A stretch of DNA of 64,000 bases from Streptomyces phaeoluteigriseus (GCF_001896135.2 NZ_MPOH02000019.1:37938-101937), one strand, 5' to 3'. Shown: positions 8,142 to 18,382, numbered from the stretch's first letter. Notes: generated by a model from the letters alone, not told the origin. Numbers and translations: made by a program.

Positions 8142-8229
8142 GCGGCAGGCGTCACAGCCACCCGCGGGAGGCGTCGCAGCTCCTGGCGGCAGGCGTCGCA
8201 GCCACCAGCGGCAGGCGTCACAGGCCATC
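8142..8229. repeat. four-unit 22-bp tandem repeat between uvrD2 and mrx1
   Basis: Units begin exactly at 8142, 8164, 8186 and 8208, all 22 bp, with consensus GCGGCAGGCGTCRCAGCC plus four less conserved bases. Unit 2 is the most diverged. It lies in the 272-bp divergent promoter region. Confidence 0.85.
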
Positions 8230-8340
8230 GCGCCGGGTGCCTGGGCGGTCCGGGGCCGTTCGCGGGAATGGCGGTGCCTCCTCGTGCGTTCCCACTCCGC
8301 GACCCCACATCCCCCGAGTCGCCGAAGGAGCGCGAGAGAC

Positions 8341-8583
8341 ATGCCGGGCACTGTGACGATGTACAGCACCACGTGGTGCGGCTACTGCCGCAGGTTGAAG
8401 AGCCAGATGGACCGCGAGGGCATCACGTACAACGAGATCAACATCGAGCAGGACCCGGAGTCCGCGGCGTTCGTGGAGAAGGCGAATGGCGGAAACCAGA
8501 CGGTACCGACCGTGCTGTTCCCGGACGGCTCCACGCTGACGAACCCCTCGCTGGCCCAGGTCAAGCAGAAGATCGGCGCGTAA
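8341..8583 (+). CDS. mrx1: mycoredoxin (glutaredoxin-like, mycothiol-dependent)
   Basis: 80 residues, MPGTVTMYSTTWCGYCRRL, with a CGYC redox site at ~13-16 and a cis-proline TVPTVLFPDG segment (~54-62), the thioredoxin-fold signature of mycoredoxin-1. It reduces mycothiol-protein mixed disulfides using mycothiol in place of glutathione, as expected in an actinobacterium. Family members are ~80-90 residues, so it is complete. Divergent from uvrD2 and convergent with nudC, sharing a terminator. In M. tuberculosis the homologue also sits between uvrD2 and nudC. Confidence 0.93.
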   Translation: MPGTVTMYSTTWCGYCRRLKSQMDREGITYNEINIEQDPESAAFVEKANGGNQTVPTVLFPDGSTLTNPSLAQVKQKIGA

Positions 8584-8607
8584 CTCGCCGGATGACGCGG
8601 CGGTATG

Positions 8608-8651
8608 ACGAAGAGAGGGCGCCCTGGATCCAGGGGCCGCCCTCTCTTCGT
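8608..8651. terminator. bidirectional terminator between mrx1 and nudC
   Basis: ACGAAGAGAGGGC (8608-8620) pairs perfectly with 8639-8651. An inner stem GCCCTGGATCCAGGGG region adds length. It sits between convergent genes that end at 8583 and 8660. Confidence 0.8.
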
Positions 8652-8659
8652 GTCATGTC

Positions 8660-9604
8660 TCAGGTGAAGGTGCGGACGGGCAGTGGCTTGCCGTACCAGA
8701 GTTCGATCAGGCGGGCCGCGATGGAGATGCCGTAGGGGGGAAGCACCTCGCCGGACTGGAAGGCCGCACCGAGTTCGTCGCGGGAGAACCAGCGGGCCTC
8801 GTGGATCTCGTCGCCGTCGACGTCTATGACGGTGGAGGTGGCACGGGCCATGAATCCGAGCATGAGGCTGGACGGGAAGGGCCACGGCTGGCTGGCGACG
8901 TACTCGACCTGGCCGACGGTGATGCCGGCCTCCTCGAAGACCTCCCGGCGCACCGTCTGCTCGATGGACTCGCCGGGCTCGACGAAGCCGGCCAGCGTCG
9001 AGAAGCGGCCCTCGGGCCAGTGGACCTGGCGGCCGAGCAGGATGCGGTCCTCGTCGTCCGTGACCGCCATGATCACCGCGGGGTCGGTGCGCGGGTAGTG
9101 CTCGGCGCCGCAGGCGGGGCAGCGGCGGATGTGGCCGGCGGCGGCGATGACCGTGCGCTCGCCGCAGCGCGAGCAGAAGCGATGGGTGCGCTGCCAGTTC
9201 TCCAGGCCGACCGCGTGCACCATGAGGCCCGTGTCGCGGGGAGACAGCAGCAGTCCGGCCTCACGCAGGCCCGCGGGGCGGGCGGACTGGTCCATACGAC
9301 CGGGCAGCGCGTCCTTCTGGAGGGCGAAGTAGCTGACGCCGTCGTCGTCGGTGCCCAGGAAGTAGCGGTGGGCCTCGGTGAGGGGGGCCTCGAAGGAGGG
9401 CGTCATCACGAGTTCGGTCCGGCCGTCGGACGTCTCGTCGATGAGGACCTGGCCGCCGGAGACGACGAAGCAGCGTGTCGTGGGGTGGCTCCATGCCGCG
9501 GCGAGCCAGGCCTCGTCGAGCCGGTGGTGGGCGGCGCGGTCGATGCCGCTCGGGGCGGTGAGCGAGATGGGTCGGTCGGCGTTCTGGTCGGTCCAGGTGG
9601 TCAC
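8660..9604 (-). CDS. nudC: NAD(H) pyrophosphatase / NAD-cap decapping Nudix hydrolase
   Basis: 314 residues from a GTG (9602-9604), VTTWTDQNADRP. A zinc ribbon (FCSRCGER ~140 and CPACGAEHYP ~160) precedes the Nudix box GFVEPGESIEQTVRREVFEE (~207-226). The SQPWPFPSSLM motif that follows is diagnostic for NADH pyrophosphatases. NudC cleaves NAD(H) to NMN(H) and AMP and removes NAD caps from RNA 5' ends. The N-terminal ~130 residues are the NUDIX-like dimerisation domain. Longer upstream starts lack conserved sequence. Located between mrx1 and the M20 peptidase, as part of the redox/repair neighbourhood. Confidence 0.93.
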   Translation of the reverse strand: MTTWTDQNADRPISLTAPSGIDRAAHHRLDEAWLAAAWSHPTTRCFVVSGGQVLIDETSDGRTELVMTPSFEAPLTEAHRYFLGTDDDGVSYFALQKDALPGRMDQSARPAGLREAGLLLSPRDTGLMVHAVGLENWQRTHRFCSRCGERTVIAAAGHIRRCPACGAEHYPRTDPAVIMAVTDDEDRILLGRQVHWPEGRFSTLAGFVEPGESIEQTVRREVFEEAGITVGQVEYVASQPWPFPSSLMLGFMARATSTVIDVDGDEIHEARWFSRDELGAAFQSGEVLPPYGISIAARLIELWYGKPLPVRTFT

Positions 9605-9759
9605 GGGTGCTTCCAACTCCCCCGGTGGAACGGTTGTTTCGGCGGGCGGTTCAGCGGGACGTACGGCAGGGGGCGACCGGGTCCGGTGCGGTGTGGCTGT
9701 GCGGGGCGGCCTGTCCACTGTGCCCCGCGCGCTGTGTCGCTCCGGACCGGTCCAGGTCG

Positions 9760-11163
9760 TCAGGGCGCATGGCGCCAGGTCTCGGCGAGGTCGCCCCAGA
9801 GGTACGCGGTGGTCTCGACGCCCTTGAGGAGGAGGTCGAGCTCGACCTTCTCGTTCGGGGCGTGCCATCCGTCGGAAGGGACGGAGATGCCCAGGAAGAG
9901 GACCGGGGCGTCGAGGACTTCCTGGAGGTCGGCGGCGGGTCCCGAGCCTCCCTCACGGGTGAAACGGACGGGGCCTTCGAACGCGCGGCCCATGGCGCGT
10001 ACGACGGATCGCAGGGCGGGGTGGTCCAGCGGGGTCAGACACGGGCGCGTGGCCGGACTGAACGTGATCTCGTGACGGATGCCGGCGGGCACCCGCTCCT
10101 CGGCCCAGGCGCGGACCGCCTTCTCCACATGGTCGGGGTCCTGTCCCGCGACCAGCCGGAAGGACAGCTTCACGAAGGCGGAGGACGGCACGATCGTCTT
10201 GCTGCCGGGGCCCTGGTAGCCGCCGCCGATGCCGTTGACCTCGGCGGTGGGGCGGGCCCAGACGCGCTCCAGAGTGGTGTGCCCGGCCTCGCCGTGGGTG
10301 GCGTGCGACTTGGCGGTGCGCAGCCAGCTCTCCTCGTCGAAGGGCAGTTCGGCGAAGAGTTCGCGGTCGCGGTCGGTGAGTTCGACGATGCCGTCGTAGA
10401 AGCCGGGGACCGTCACGCGTGCGTGCTCGTCGTGCAGGGCGGCGACGAGGCGGGCGGCGGCGGTGGCCGGGTTGGGCACGGCCCCGCCGAAGGAGCCGGA
10501 GTGGATGTCCTGGTCGGGGCCGTACAGCCGGATCTCGCACTCGGCGAGCCCGCGCATGCCGGTGCACACCGTCGGAGTGTCCTCGGACCACATGCCGGTG
10601 TCGGAGACGATCACGGCGTCGGCGGCGAGCCGGTGGGCGTGCTCCTCGACGAGGGCGCGGAAGTTCGGGGAGCTGGACTCCTCCTCACCCTCGATCAGCA
10701 GCTTGAGGTTGACGGCCGGGGCGGTCCGGCCGGTGGCGGCGAGGTGGGCGCGCACGCCCAGGGTGTGGAAGAAGACCTGGCCCTTGTCGTCGGCCGCCCC
10801 GCGCGCGTAGAGACGCTTTCCGCGGACGACCGGCTCGAAGGGGTCGCTGTCCCAGCCGTCCTCCCGGGCGGCGGGCTGCACGTCGTGGTGGCCGTAGACC
10901 AGGACGGTGGGTGCCTGCGGGTCGCCGGACGGCCACTCGGCGAAGACGGCGGGCGCACCGGGCGTCTGCCAGACCTCGGCGGTCGGGAAGCCGGTCGCCT
11001 TGAGCTTGGCGGCGAGCCAGTCGGCGCTGCGGCGGACATCGGGCGCGTGGTCGGGCTGGGCCGAGACCGACGGGATGCGCAGCCACTCGACGAGGTCGTC
11101 GAGGAACGCCGCACGGTGGCGCTCGATGTACGTGCGGACGGCGCTGTCCGGGGTCTGGCTCAT
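9760..11163 (-). CDS. M20-family dipeptidase/carboxypeptidase
   Basis: 467 residues from the ATG at 11161-11163 (MSQTPDSAVRTYIERH). Metal ligands of the M20 co-catalytic zinc site are visible: VYGHHDVQP (~88-96), RGAADDKGQ (~118-126) and the catalytic pair in IEGEEESSS (~154-162). A lid/dimerisation insertion (SFGGAVPNPATAAARL) and the C-terminal GGSGPAADLQEVL follow. Family members hydrolyse dipeptides and related amides in the cytoplasm. It lies downstream of adnB on the same strand with a gap of only 43 bp, but the functional link is unclear. Precise specificity (carnosinase-like or broad) cannot be read. Confidence 0.88.
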   Translation of the reverse strand: MSQTPDSAVRTYIERHRAAFLDDLVEWLRIPSVSAQPDHAPDVRRSADWLAAKLKATGFPTAEVWQTPGAPAVFAEWPSGDPQAPTVLVYGHHDVQPAAREDGWDSDPFEPVVRGKRLYARGAADDKGQVFFHTLGVRAHLAATGRTAPAVNLKLLIEGEEESSSPNFRALVEEHAHRLAADAVIVSDTGMWSEDTPTVCTGMRGLAECEIRLYGPDQDIHSGSFGGAVPNPATAAARLVAALHDEHARVTVPGFYDGIVELTDRDRELFAELPFDEESWLRTAKSHATHGEAGHTTLERVWARPTAEVNGIGGGYQGPGSKTIVPSSAFVKLSFRLVAGQDPDHVEKAVRAWAEERVPAGIRHEITFSPATRPCLTPLDHPALRSVVRAMGRAFEGPVRFTREGGSGPAADLQEVLDAPVLFLGISVPSDGWHAPNEKVELDLLLKGVETTAYLWGDLAETWRHAP

Positions 11164-11206
11164 GGTCACGAGCCTATCCGGCCGCACCGACATCCCGGCC
11201 GGGTGC

Positions 11207-14200
11207 TTACGCAGGGTTTACTTGCGCTGCCCGCCGGCCGCCGCCGTCCTCCCGGGCCTCCTCCTGCGTCAACAGGCGCTCCAGGGCGGCCCGGTCCGGC
11301 AGATTCTCGGGTCGTACGACCTCGCCGGTGCGCACATAGACGAACGCCGCTGTGACGGATTCCACGGGCACACCCTGCTGCTCGGCCCACGCGAGCCGGT
11401 ACACGGCGAGCTGGAGCGGGTCGCCGTCGCGGCCCCGGCCGGTCTTCCAGTCGACGATCTCGTACGTCGCGCTGTCACCGTCGTCGTCCTGGTAGACGGC
11501 GTCGATACGGCCCCGTACGACGCGGTCGGCGAGGGAGACCTGGACGGGGACCTCGACGCGGTAGGGGGTGCGGCGGGCGTACTCGGTGCGCTCGAAGGCG
11601 TCCTTGAGTGCCTCCAGGTCGCGTTCGTCGGCGATCTCCGCGTCCTCGCCGGGCAGTTCCTCCGGTTCCAGGAAGGGCAGGGTCAACTCCTCGAAGCGGG
11701 CCTCCACCCACGCGTGGAACCTGGTGCCCCGGCGCGCGGCCGGCTGGGGCGGGCTGGGCATGGGGCGCGCGAGTTCCTGGGCGAGGCCGTCCGGGTCGGC
11801 GGCCAGGCGCAGCAGTTGCGACGCGGTCAGCGTCACCGGGAGCGGTACGTCCGTGACGCTCTGCCGGGCGCGCAGCAGCTCCCCGGCGAGCGCGTCCAGG
11901 TCCCGGTCCCAGGAGGCGACGGCACGGGCCTCCTCCGGGGTGAGGCGGGGCCGGCGCGGCTCGGGGGGTGATGCCTGGTGCGGGACGGCGGGGCGGGCGG
12001 TGGTCCAGCCGTCCTGGTCGTGCGGGTCCTCGTCGAAGGGGTCCGGCTCGCCGTACGGATCGGCCTCGCCGTACGGGTCCGGCTCGTGGCCATCCGCCTC
12101 GAAGGGGTCCGCATCGTCGTCGTAGGGGGGCTCCGTCGGGGCGGGCTCGTCCTCGTCCGGCGGTGGAGGCCAGTCGGGATCGTCGTGGGCTCCGGGGTCG
12201 TGTGCGGCCGTGGGTGCGCCGGTCCCGGCGGCGAGGTTCTCCAGGTGGGCGAGGACGGTCGCCGCGGCGGCGCGGCGGCGGGCCAGCGAGGCGTCGTCCA
12301 GGGGCAGCGGCCAGACCTGGTCGGCGGACGCCCGGTGGAGGACGGGGTTCTCCTCGTCCTCCTCGGGTTCGTCGGCCCAGGCCTCGATCTCGCCGTATCC
12401 GGCCGCGCAGTGGTCGTGGAGGGCCTGGAGGAAGTCGGAGGGGCCGCGGGGCTTCTTCTGGGTGGGGCCCCACCAGTGGCCGGAGCCGAGGAGCAGGGAG
12501 CGGGGGCGGGTGAAGGTGACGTAGCCGAGGCGGAGTTCCTCGGTGTGCTGGTGGTCCTTCATGGCCTCGTGGAAGGCCTTCATGCCGCGGGAGTCCCAGG
12601 CCTCGAGGTCGGGGAGCGTGTCGGCGTCGCCGCGCAGTCCGTGCGGCAGCACCTTGGCCTGGGCGGTCCACTTCTCGCGACCCTGGCCGCTGGGGAAGGT
12701 GCCGGTGACCAGGCCGGGGACGGCGACCACGTCCCACTCCAGGCCCTTGGACCTGTGCGCGGTGAGGACCTTGACGGTGTTCTCCCCGCCGGGCAGGGCG
12801 TTGTCCAGTCCCTTTTCGTACTGGGCGGCGGTGCGCAGGAAGCCGAGGAAGGCGAGCAGGCTCGCCTCGCTCTCCGCGGCGGCGAAGGAGGCGGCGACGT
12901 CGAGGAAGTTCGACAGGGTCTCGCGGCGGCGGGCCGCCAGGGCGTGCGGGGAAGCCGACAGTTCGACTTCGAGGCCGGTGACGGCGAGGACGCGGTGCAG
13001 GACGTCCATCAGCGGGTCGGCCAGGGAGCGGCGCAGGTCGCGCAGTTCCGCCGCGAGCCGGGCGAAGCGCACGCGCGCGTCCGCGGAGAAGGGCAGTCCG
13101 TCGTCGTCGCCGGTGCCTTCCAGGGGCGACTCGAGGAAGGTGTCGAGCGCGTCCGCGAGCGAGATCACCTCGAAGGGGTCCACGCCCTCGACGGCCGCTG
13201 CGAGCCGCTGGTCCGGGTCGTCGCCGTCGCCCCCGCGCGCGTGGGACACGAGCAGCCGCGCGCGTCGCCCCAGGAGGGCGAGGTCACGGGGGCCGATGCG
13301 CCAGCGCGGGCCGGTGAGCAGGCGGACCAGGGAGGCATTGGCGCCGGGGTCCTGGAGGACCTCGCAGACGGCGACGAGGTCGGCGACCTCGGGCAGGTGC
13401 AGCAGCCCCGAGAGGCCCACCACCTCGACGGGTACGTCCCGGTCGACCAGGGCGCCCTGGATCTCGGCGAAGTCGGTGGCCGTGCGGCACAGCACGGCGA
13501 TCTCGCCGGGGGCCTTGCCGGTGTTCACCAGGTGGGCGACGGAGTCGGCGATCCAGTCGATCTCCTCCGCGTGGGTGGTCAGGAGCGCGCAGCGGACCAT
13601 TCCGTCGCGCTCGGCGCCGGGGGCGGGGCGGAGCGCCTCCACGCCCGCGTGCATCGCGCGCAGCGGTTCGGCCAGGCCGTTGGCGAGGTCGAGGAGGCGG
13701 CCGCCGCTGCGTCGGTTCTCGCTGAGCGCCTGCCGGGTCGCGGGGCGGCCGTCGGCGTGGGCGAAGTGCTCGGGGAAGTCGTCGAGGTTGGCGACGGAGG
13801 CGCCGCGCCAGCCGTAGATCGCCTGGCAGGGGTCGCCGACGGCGGTGACGGGGTGGCCGGTCCCGCCGCCGAAGAGGCCGGCCAGGAGGGTGCGCTGGGC
13901 CACGGAGGTGTCCTGGTACTCGTCCAGGAGCACCACGCGGAACTCGTCGCGCAGGACGCGGCCCACTTCGGGGATCCGGGCGAGCTGGGCGGAGAGGGCG
14001 ATCTGGTCGCCGAAGTCGAGCAGATCGCGCTCGCGTTTGACGGCTCGGTAGCGCAGCACCAGCTCGGCGAGTTCGCGCCGGGCGGCGGCCGTCTCGGGCA
14101 CCTTGCGCAGATCCGCGTTGCTGAGCTTGGCGCCCTCCAGGGTGCGCAACAGCTCGGCGTCCCACGCGCGCAGGTCCTCGGGGCGGACCAGGTGCTCGGA

Positions 14201-14730
14201 CAGTTCGGAGTCGAGCGCGAGCAGATCGCCCACCAGGTCGGCGAAGGACCGGGTGAGTGCCGGGTAGGGGCCGGGCGCTCGCGCAGGACGCGCGCGGCGA
14301 GCTGGTAGCGGGTGGCGTCGGCGAGCAGCCGGGACGTCGGCTCCAGGCCGATGCGCAGGCCGTGGTCGGTCAGCAGCCGGCCCGCGAAGGAGTGGTAGGT
14401 GGAGATCACCGGCTCGCCCGGCGGGTTGTCCGGGTCGATGACATCGGGGTCGGTGACGCCGGCCCTGATCAAAGCCTTGCGGACACGCTCGGCGAGTTCG
14501 CCCGCGGCCTTGTTGGTGAAGGTCAGGCCGAGGACCTGCTCGGGAGCGACCTGGCCGGTGCCCACCAGCCACAACACGCGCGCGGCCATCACCGTCGTCT
14601 TGCCCGACCCGGCTCCGGCCACGATCACCTGCGGGGCCGGCGGCGCGGTGATGCAGGCCGTCTGCTCCGGGGTGAACGGGATCCCGAGGAGCTCCTTGAG
14701 CTGCTCGGGATCGGTGATACGGGCGGGCAT
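11207..14730 (-). pseudogene. adnB: AdnB: UvrD-like helicase / RecB-like nuclease subunit, frameshifted near 14280
   Basis: From the ATG at 14728-14730: Walker A GAGSGKTTVMAARV (~37-46) and TFTNKAAGELAERV, reading to LAARVLRE. One base is then missing at ~14280 (GAGGCG reads as GAGCG), and the protein continues one frame away as APGPYPALTRSFADLVGDLL through LLDEYQDTS, SKGLEWDVVAVPGL and a C-terminal RecB-family nuclease (GRIDAVY, IVDWKTG, LQLAVYRLAW). Total ~1174 residues, near the size of mycobacterial AdnB. AdnAB resects DNA double-strand ends; AdnB is the lead motor. A Glu/Asp/Pro-rich linker with repeated DPYGE/DPFE units (encoded at ~12050-12150) precedes the nuclease. The frameshift looks like an assembly error. 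Confidence 0.88.
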
Positions 14731-14880
14731 GGGGAGAGGCTAGCGGCGGGCACTGACAGTCGATGACAAATCGCCTGCCGTCGTGCAGGACACGCAGGTC
14801 AGCACATGTGGTGCGGTCCGTCACACCGGCCACCCACGCGGTGCGGCACACCGGACCGCCCACGCCGTGTGCCGGACCGG

Positions 14881-14929
14881 ACCGATCAGGTCCACCGATC
14901 AGGTCCACCGATCAGGTCCACCGATCAAG
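14881..14929. repeat. 13-bp tandem repeat in the adnA-adnB gap
   Basis: ACCGATCAGGTCC is repeated perfectly at 14881, 14894 and 14907, with a fourth partial copy at 14920. It is followed by irregular ACCGGCAGG repeats up to ~15000. The 277-bp gap otherwise shows no gene. Confidence 0.85.
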
Positions 14930-15007
14930 GCCTACGACAGACCGGCAGGCACGCCGGCTGCCACACCGGCAGGACCGGCAGGCAGACCGGCAGGCGCACC
15001 AGCGTGC

Positions 15008-18000
15008 TTACTCGACCACCTGGCGCCCCTCGGGCCGGGCGCTGCACGAGGCGCGGAAGGCGCAGTGCGTGCAGTGCTGGCCGGCGCTGGGTGTGAACCG
15101 CTCGTCGAGGACCTTGCCGGCCGCGGTGGCGAGCAGGTCGCCGACCCACTCGCCCTCCAGCGGCTCCTGCGCCTGGACCTTGGGCAGGCTCTCGCCGCCG
15201 TCCCGCTTGGCGGCGCCCTGACGCAACTGCACGAGTTCGGCACCGCCCGGCTCGGGGCGTGCGCCGTCGAAGACCTCGTCGACGGCGCCCTCGCTGACGG
15301 CGAGCTGGTAGACGGCGAGCTGCGGGTGGCGTTCCACCTCGCGCGCGGTGGGCGCCGCTTTGCCGGTCTTGAAGTCGACGACGTAGGCGCGGCCGTCGCC
15401 GTCGGTCTCGACGCGGTCCATCTGGCCGCGGATGCGGACCTCGTACTCGCCCGCTTCGAGGGTGACGTCGAAGTCGTGCTCGCTGGCGACGGGCGTGCGG
15501 CCGGTGCGGTCCATGACGTGCCACTTCAGGAACCGTTCGAGCGCCACGCGCGCGTGCTCCTTCTCCTGCGCCGACTTCCAGGGCGCGTCGAAGGCGAGCG
15601 CGTTCCACACGGAGTCGAGGCGCTCCATGAGGACGGCGAGGTCGGCCGGGGTGTGTCCGGAGGCGACCTCGTCGGCGAGGACGTGCACCACGTTGCCGAA
15701 GCCCTGGGCGACCGTGGCGGGGGCGTCGGCCTTCACCTCGCGGCCCAGGAACCACTGGAGGGCGCAGGTGTTGGCGAGCTGGTCGAGGGCGCTGCCGGAG
15801 AGCACGACGGGCCGGTCGCGGTCGCGCAGCGGCACCTTGCTCTCGGTCGGCTCGAACATGCCCCACCAGCGGTACGGGTGCGCCGACGGCACGAGGGGCC
15901 GGCCGTCCTCGTCGGCCAGGGCGGCCAGACGGGCGAGGCGGCGCGCCGCGGCTTCCCTGAGCGGTTCCGAGACCCGTGGGTCGACCGTCGTGGCGCGTAG
16001 TTCGGCCACCAGCGCGGCGACCGACAGGGGACGGCGCGGGCGGCCCGTGACGTCCTTGGGCTCGACGCCCAGTTCGGTGAGGAAGCGGGAGGGCTGGTCG
16101 CCGTCGTCCGCGGGCGCCTTGACCGCCGTGACGACGAGCCGGTCACGCGCGCGCGTGGCGGCCACGTAGAACAGGCGGCGCTCCTCCGCGAGCAGGGCAC
16201 CCGGTGTGAGCGGTTCGGCGAGCCCGTCGCGGCCGATGCGGTCGGCCTCCAGCAGGGAGCCGCGGCGGCGCAGGTCCGGCCACAGCCCCTCCTGTACGCC
16301 CGCGACGACGACCAGGCTCCACTCCAGCCCCTTGGCGCGGTGCGCGGTCATCAGGCGTACGGCGTCGCGGCGCGCGGCGCGCCGGGTGAGGGTGTCGGCG
16401 GCGATGTCCTCGGCCTCGATCTCGGCCAGGAAGTTGAGGGCGCCCCGCCCGCCGGTGCGCTCCTCCGCGCGCGCGGCGGTGGCGAACAGCGCGCACACCG
16501 CGTCCAGGTCACGGTCGGCGTTGCGGCCGGCCGCGCCGCCGCGGCGGGCGGACCGCTCCAGGCGTGCGGGCCAGGGCGTGCCCTCCCACAGGTCCCAGAG
16601 GGCCTCCTCGGCCGTACCGCCGCCCGCGAGACGCTCTCGGGCCTTCCTCAGCAGCGCGCCCAGGCGCTGTGCTCCGCGCGCGTACACCGGGTCGTGCACG
16701 GCCAGGCGCTCCGGCTCGGCGAGGGCACGCGCGAGCAGTTCGTCGGACGGTGGCGGCAGGGGGTTGCCCCCGGCCCGCTCCTCGTCGCGGAGGGCCCGCC
16801 CGAGGCGGCGCAGATCGGCGGCGTCCATGCTCGCGAGGGGTGAGGCGAGCAGGGTGAGGGCGGTTTCGGTGTCGAGCCAGGACGCTTCGGCTGCCTCCGC
16901 CTCGACGGGCCCGCTTCCACTGTCACCTGGTACGTCTCCCTCGCCGAGCCGGTCGGCGCCCGCGTCGGGCCGTACCGCACCCGTGGCCGTCTCCGCGGTG
17001 GCCACCGCGCGCAGTGCCGTCAGCAGGGGCGCCACCGCCGGTTCGTGGCGCAGGGGGAGGTCGTCGCCGTCGATGTCGAGGGGGACGCCGGCGGCCGTGA
17101 GGGTGCGGCGGACCGTGGGGATCGTGCGGGATCCGGCCCGCACCAGGACGGCCATCTCGCCCCACGGCACGCCGTCCTCCAGGTGCGCCCGGCGCAGGAT
17201 GTCGGCGATGTTGTCCAGCTCGGTGCCGGACGTCGGGTACGTGTAGACCTCGACCCGGCCGCCCTCACGCACGGGGGCGAGATCGCGGTGGGCGCGGACC
17301 TTCTCCGCGGGGAGGCGGGTCAGGGGCATGCGCTGGGTCACCAGCCGGGTGGCGGCCAGCACCCCGGCGCCGGAGCGGCGGGAGGTGCGCAGGACCTCCA
17401 CAGGGGCCGGGCGCCCGTCGCGGCGGGGGAAGGTCTCCGGGAACTCCAGGATGCCGTTCACGTCCGCGCCCCGGAAGGCGTAGATCGACTGGTCCGGGTC
17501 GCCGAACGCGACCAGGGTGCGGCCGCCGCCCGCGAGGGCGCGCAGCAGCCGTACCTGGGCGGGGTCGGTGTCCTGGTACTCGTCGACGTAGACGGCGTCG
17601 TACTGCGTGGCGAGCCGCTGGGCGATCGCGGGGCGGTGGGCGAGCAGGACCGCGCGGTGGACGAGTTCCGCGTAGTCGATCACGCCGTGCAGGTCGAGGA
17701 CGTCGAGGTACTCGGCGAGGAAGGACGCCGCGGCCCGCCAGTCGGGGCGGCCGATGCGGCCGGCGAAGGCGTCCAGGGCGTCGGGGCCGAGGCCCAGTTC
17801 ACGGCTGCGGGCGAGCACCGCGCGGACCTCGTCGGCGAACCCGCGCGTGGTGAGGCAGGCGCGCAGGTCGTCCGGCCAGCGCACGTGCGCGAGGCCCTGC
17901 CGCTGGAGTTCGACCTGGCCGGCGAGCAGTTCGCGGACGGCCACGTCCTGTTCGGGGCCGGAGAGCAGCCGCAGCGGTTCGGCGAACAGGTCACTGTCCT

Positions 18001-18382
18001 GTTCGGCTCGGACCAAGGCGTAGCAGTACGAGTGGAAGGTGGTGGCGCGTGGCGCGTGGGCGGCACCCATGCGCAGGGCCATGCGGTCGCGCAGCTCGAC
18101 GGCCGCCTTGCGGCTGAAGGTCAGCACGAGGATGCGCGCGGGGTCGCCGCCACGCGCCACGCGTGCCGCGACCGACTCGACGAGCGTGGTGGTCTTCCCG
18201 GTGCCAGGACCCGCGAGGACGAGCAGCGGGCCGGTGGTGTGGTCAACCACGGAGCGCTGTGCGGCGTCCAGACGAGGGGGATCCACCCGGGCCGGGCGGG
18301 CACGCACCAGCCGGTACGCGCCACGGCTCCCCTGCCGCCCCTGGGGGTGCGGCAGGCGCCTGGTGGAGGAAGAGGAGCTCAC
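15008..18382 (-). CDS. adnA: AdnA: helicase-nuclease subunit of the AdnAB double-strand-break resection complex
   Basis: 1124 residues from a GTG (18380-18382). Walker A GPGTGKTTTLVES (~56), VYVDEYQDTDPAQ (~265), GDPDQSIYAFRGAD and AHRAKGLEWSLVVVAGVQ are SF1A helicase motifs. The C-terminus is a RecB-like nuclease: GQMDRVE, YVVDFKTG, HPQLAVYQLAV (~985-1025). A CxxC...C set at the end (HCTHCAFRASC, ~1102-1112) with an upstream Cys (NTCALQWFLGR) fits the [4Fe-4S] staple of AddB/Cas4-type nucleases; that last point is inferred. Upstream of adnB on the same strand, as in mycobacteria, where AdnAB replaces RecBCD for end resection. Confidence 0.93.
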   Translation of the reverse strand: MSSSSSTRRLPHPQGRQGSRGAYRLVRARPARVDPPRLDAAQRSVVDHTTGPLLVLAGPGTGKTTTLVESVAARVARGGDPARILVLTFSRKAAVELRDRMALRMGAAHAPRATTFHSYCYALVRAEQDSDLFAEPLRLLSGPEQDVAVRELLAGQVELQRQGLAHVRWPDDLRACLTTRGFADEVRAVLARSRELGLGPDALDAFAGRIGRPDWRAAASFLAEYLDVLDLHGVIDYAELVHRAVLLAHRPAIAQRLATQYDAVYVDEYQDTDPAQVRLLRALAGGGRTLVAFGDPDQSIYAFRGADVNGILEFPETFPRRDGRPAPVEVLRTSRRSGAGVLAATRLVTQRMPLTRLPAEKVRAHRDLAPVREGGRVEVYTYPTSGTELDNIADILRRAHLEDGVPWGEMAVLVRAGSRTIPTVRRTLTAAGVPLDIDGDDLPLRHEPAVAPLLTALRAVATAETATGAVRPDAGADRLGEGDVPGDSGSGPVEAEAAEASWLDTETALTLLASPLASMDAADLRRLGRALRDEERAGGNPLPPPSDELLARALAEPERLAVHDPVYARGAQRLGALLRKARERLAGGGTAEEALWDLWEGTPWPARLERSARRGGAAGRNADRDLDAVCALFATAARAEERTGGRGALNFLAEIEAEDIAADTLTRRAARRDAVRLMTAHRAKGLEWSLVVVAGVQEGLWPDLRRRGSLLEADRIGRDGLAEPLTPGALLAEERRLFYVAATRARDRLVVTAVKAPADDGDQPSRFLTELGVEPKDVTGRPRRPLSVAALVAELRATTVDPRVSEPLREAAARRLARLAALADEDGRPLVPSAHPYRWWGMFEPTESKVPLRDRDRPVVLSGSALDQLANTCALQWFLGREVKADAPATVAQGFGNVVHVLADEVASGHTPADLAVLMERLDSVWNALAFDAPWKSAQEKEHARVALERFLKWHVMDRTGRTPVASEHDFDVTLEAGEYEVRIRGQMDRVETDGDGRAYVVDFKTGKAAPTAREVERHPQLAVYQLAVSEGAVDEVFDGARPEPGGAELVQLRQGAAKRDGGESLPKVQAQEPLEGEWVGDLLATAAGKVLDERFTPSAGQHCTHCAFRASCSARPEGRQVVE

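Noticed and set aside
11207..14730. AdnB as a genuine pseudogene
   Set aside because: One missing base in a run restores a perfect family protein, and the same error type recurs across the window, so assembly error is more likely than decay.
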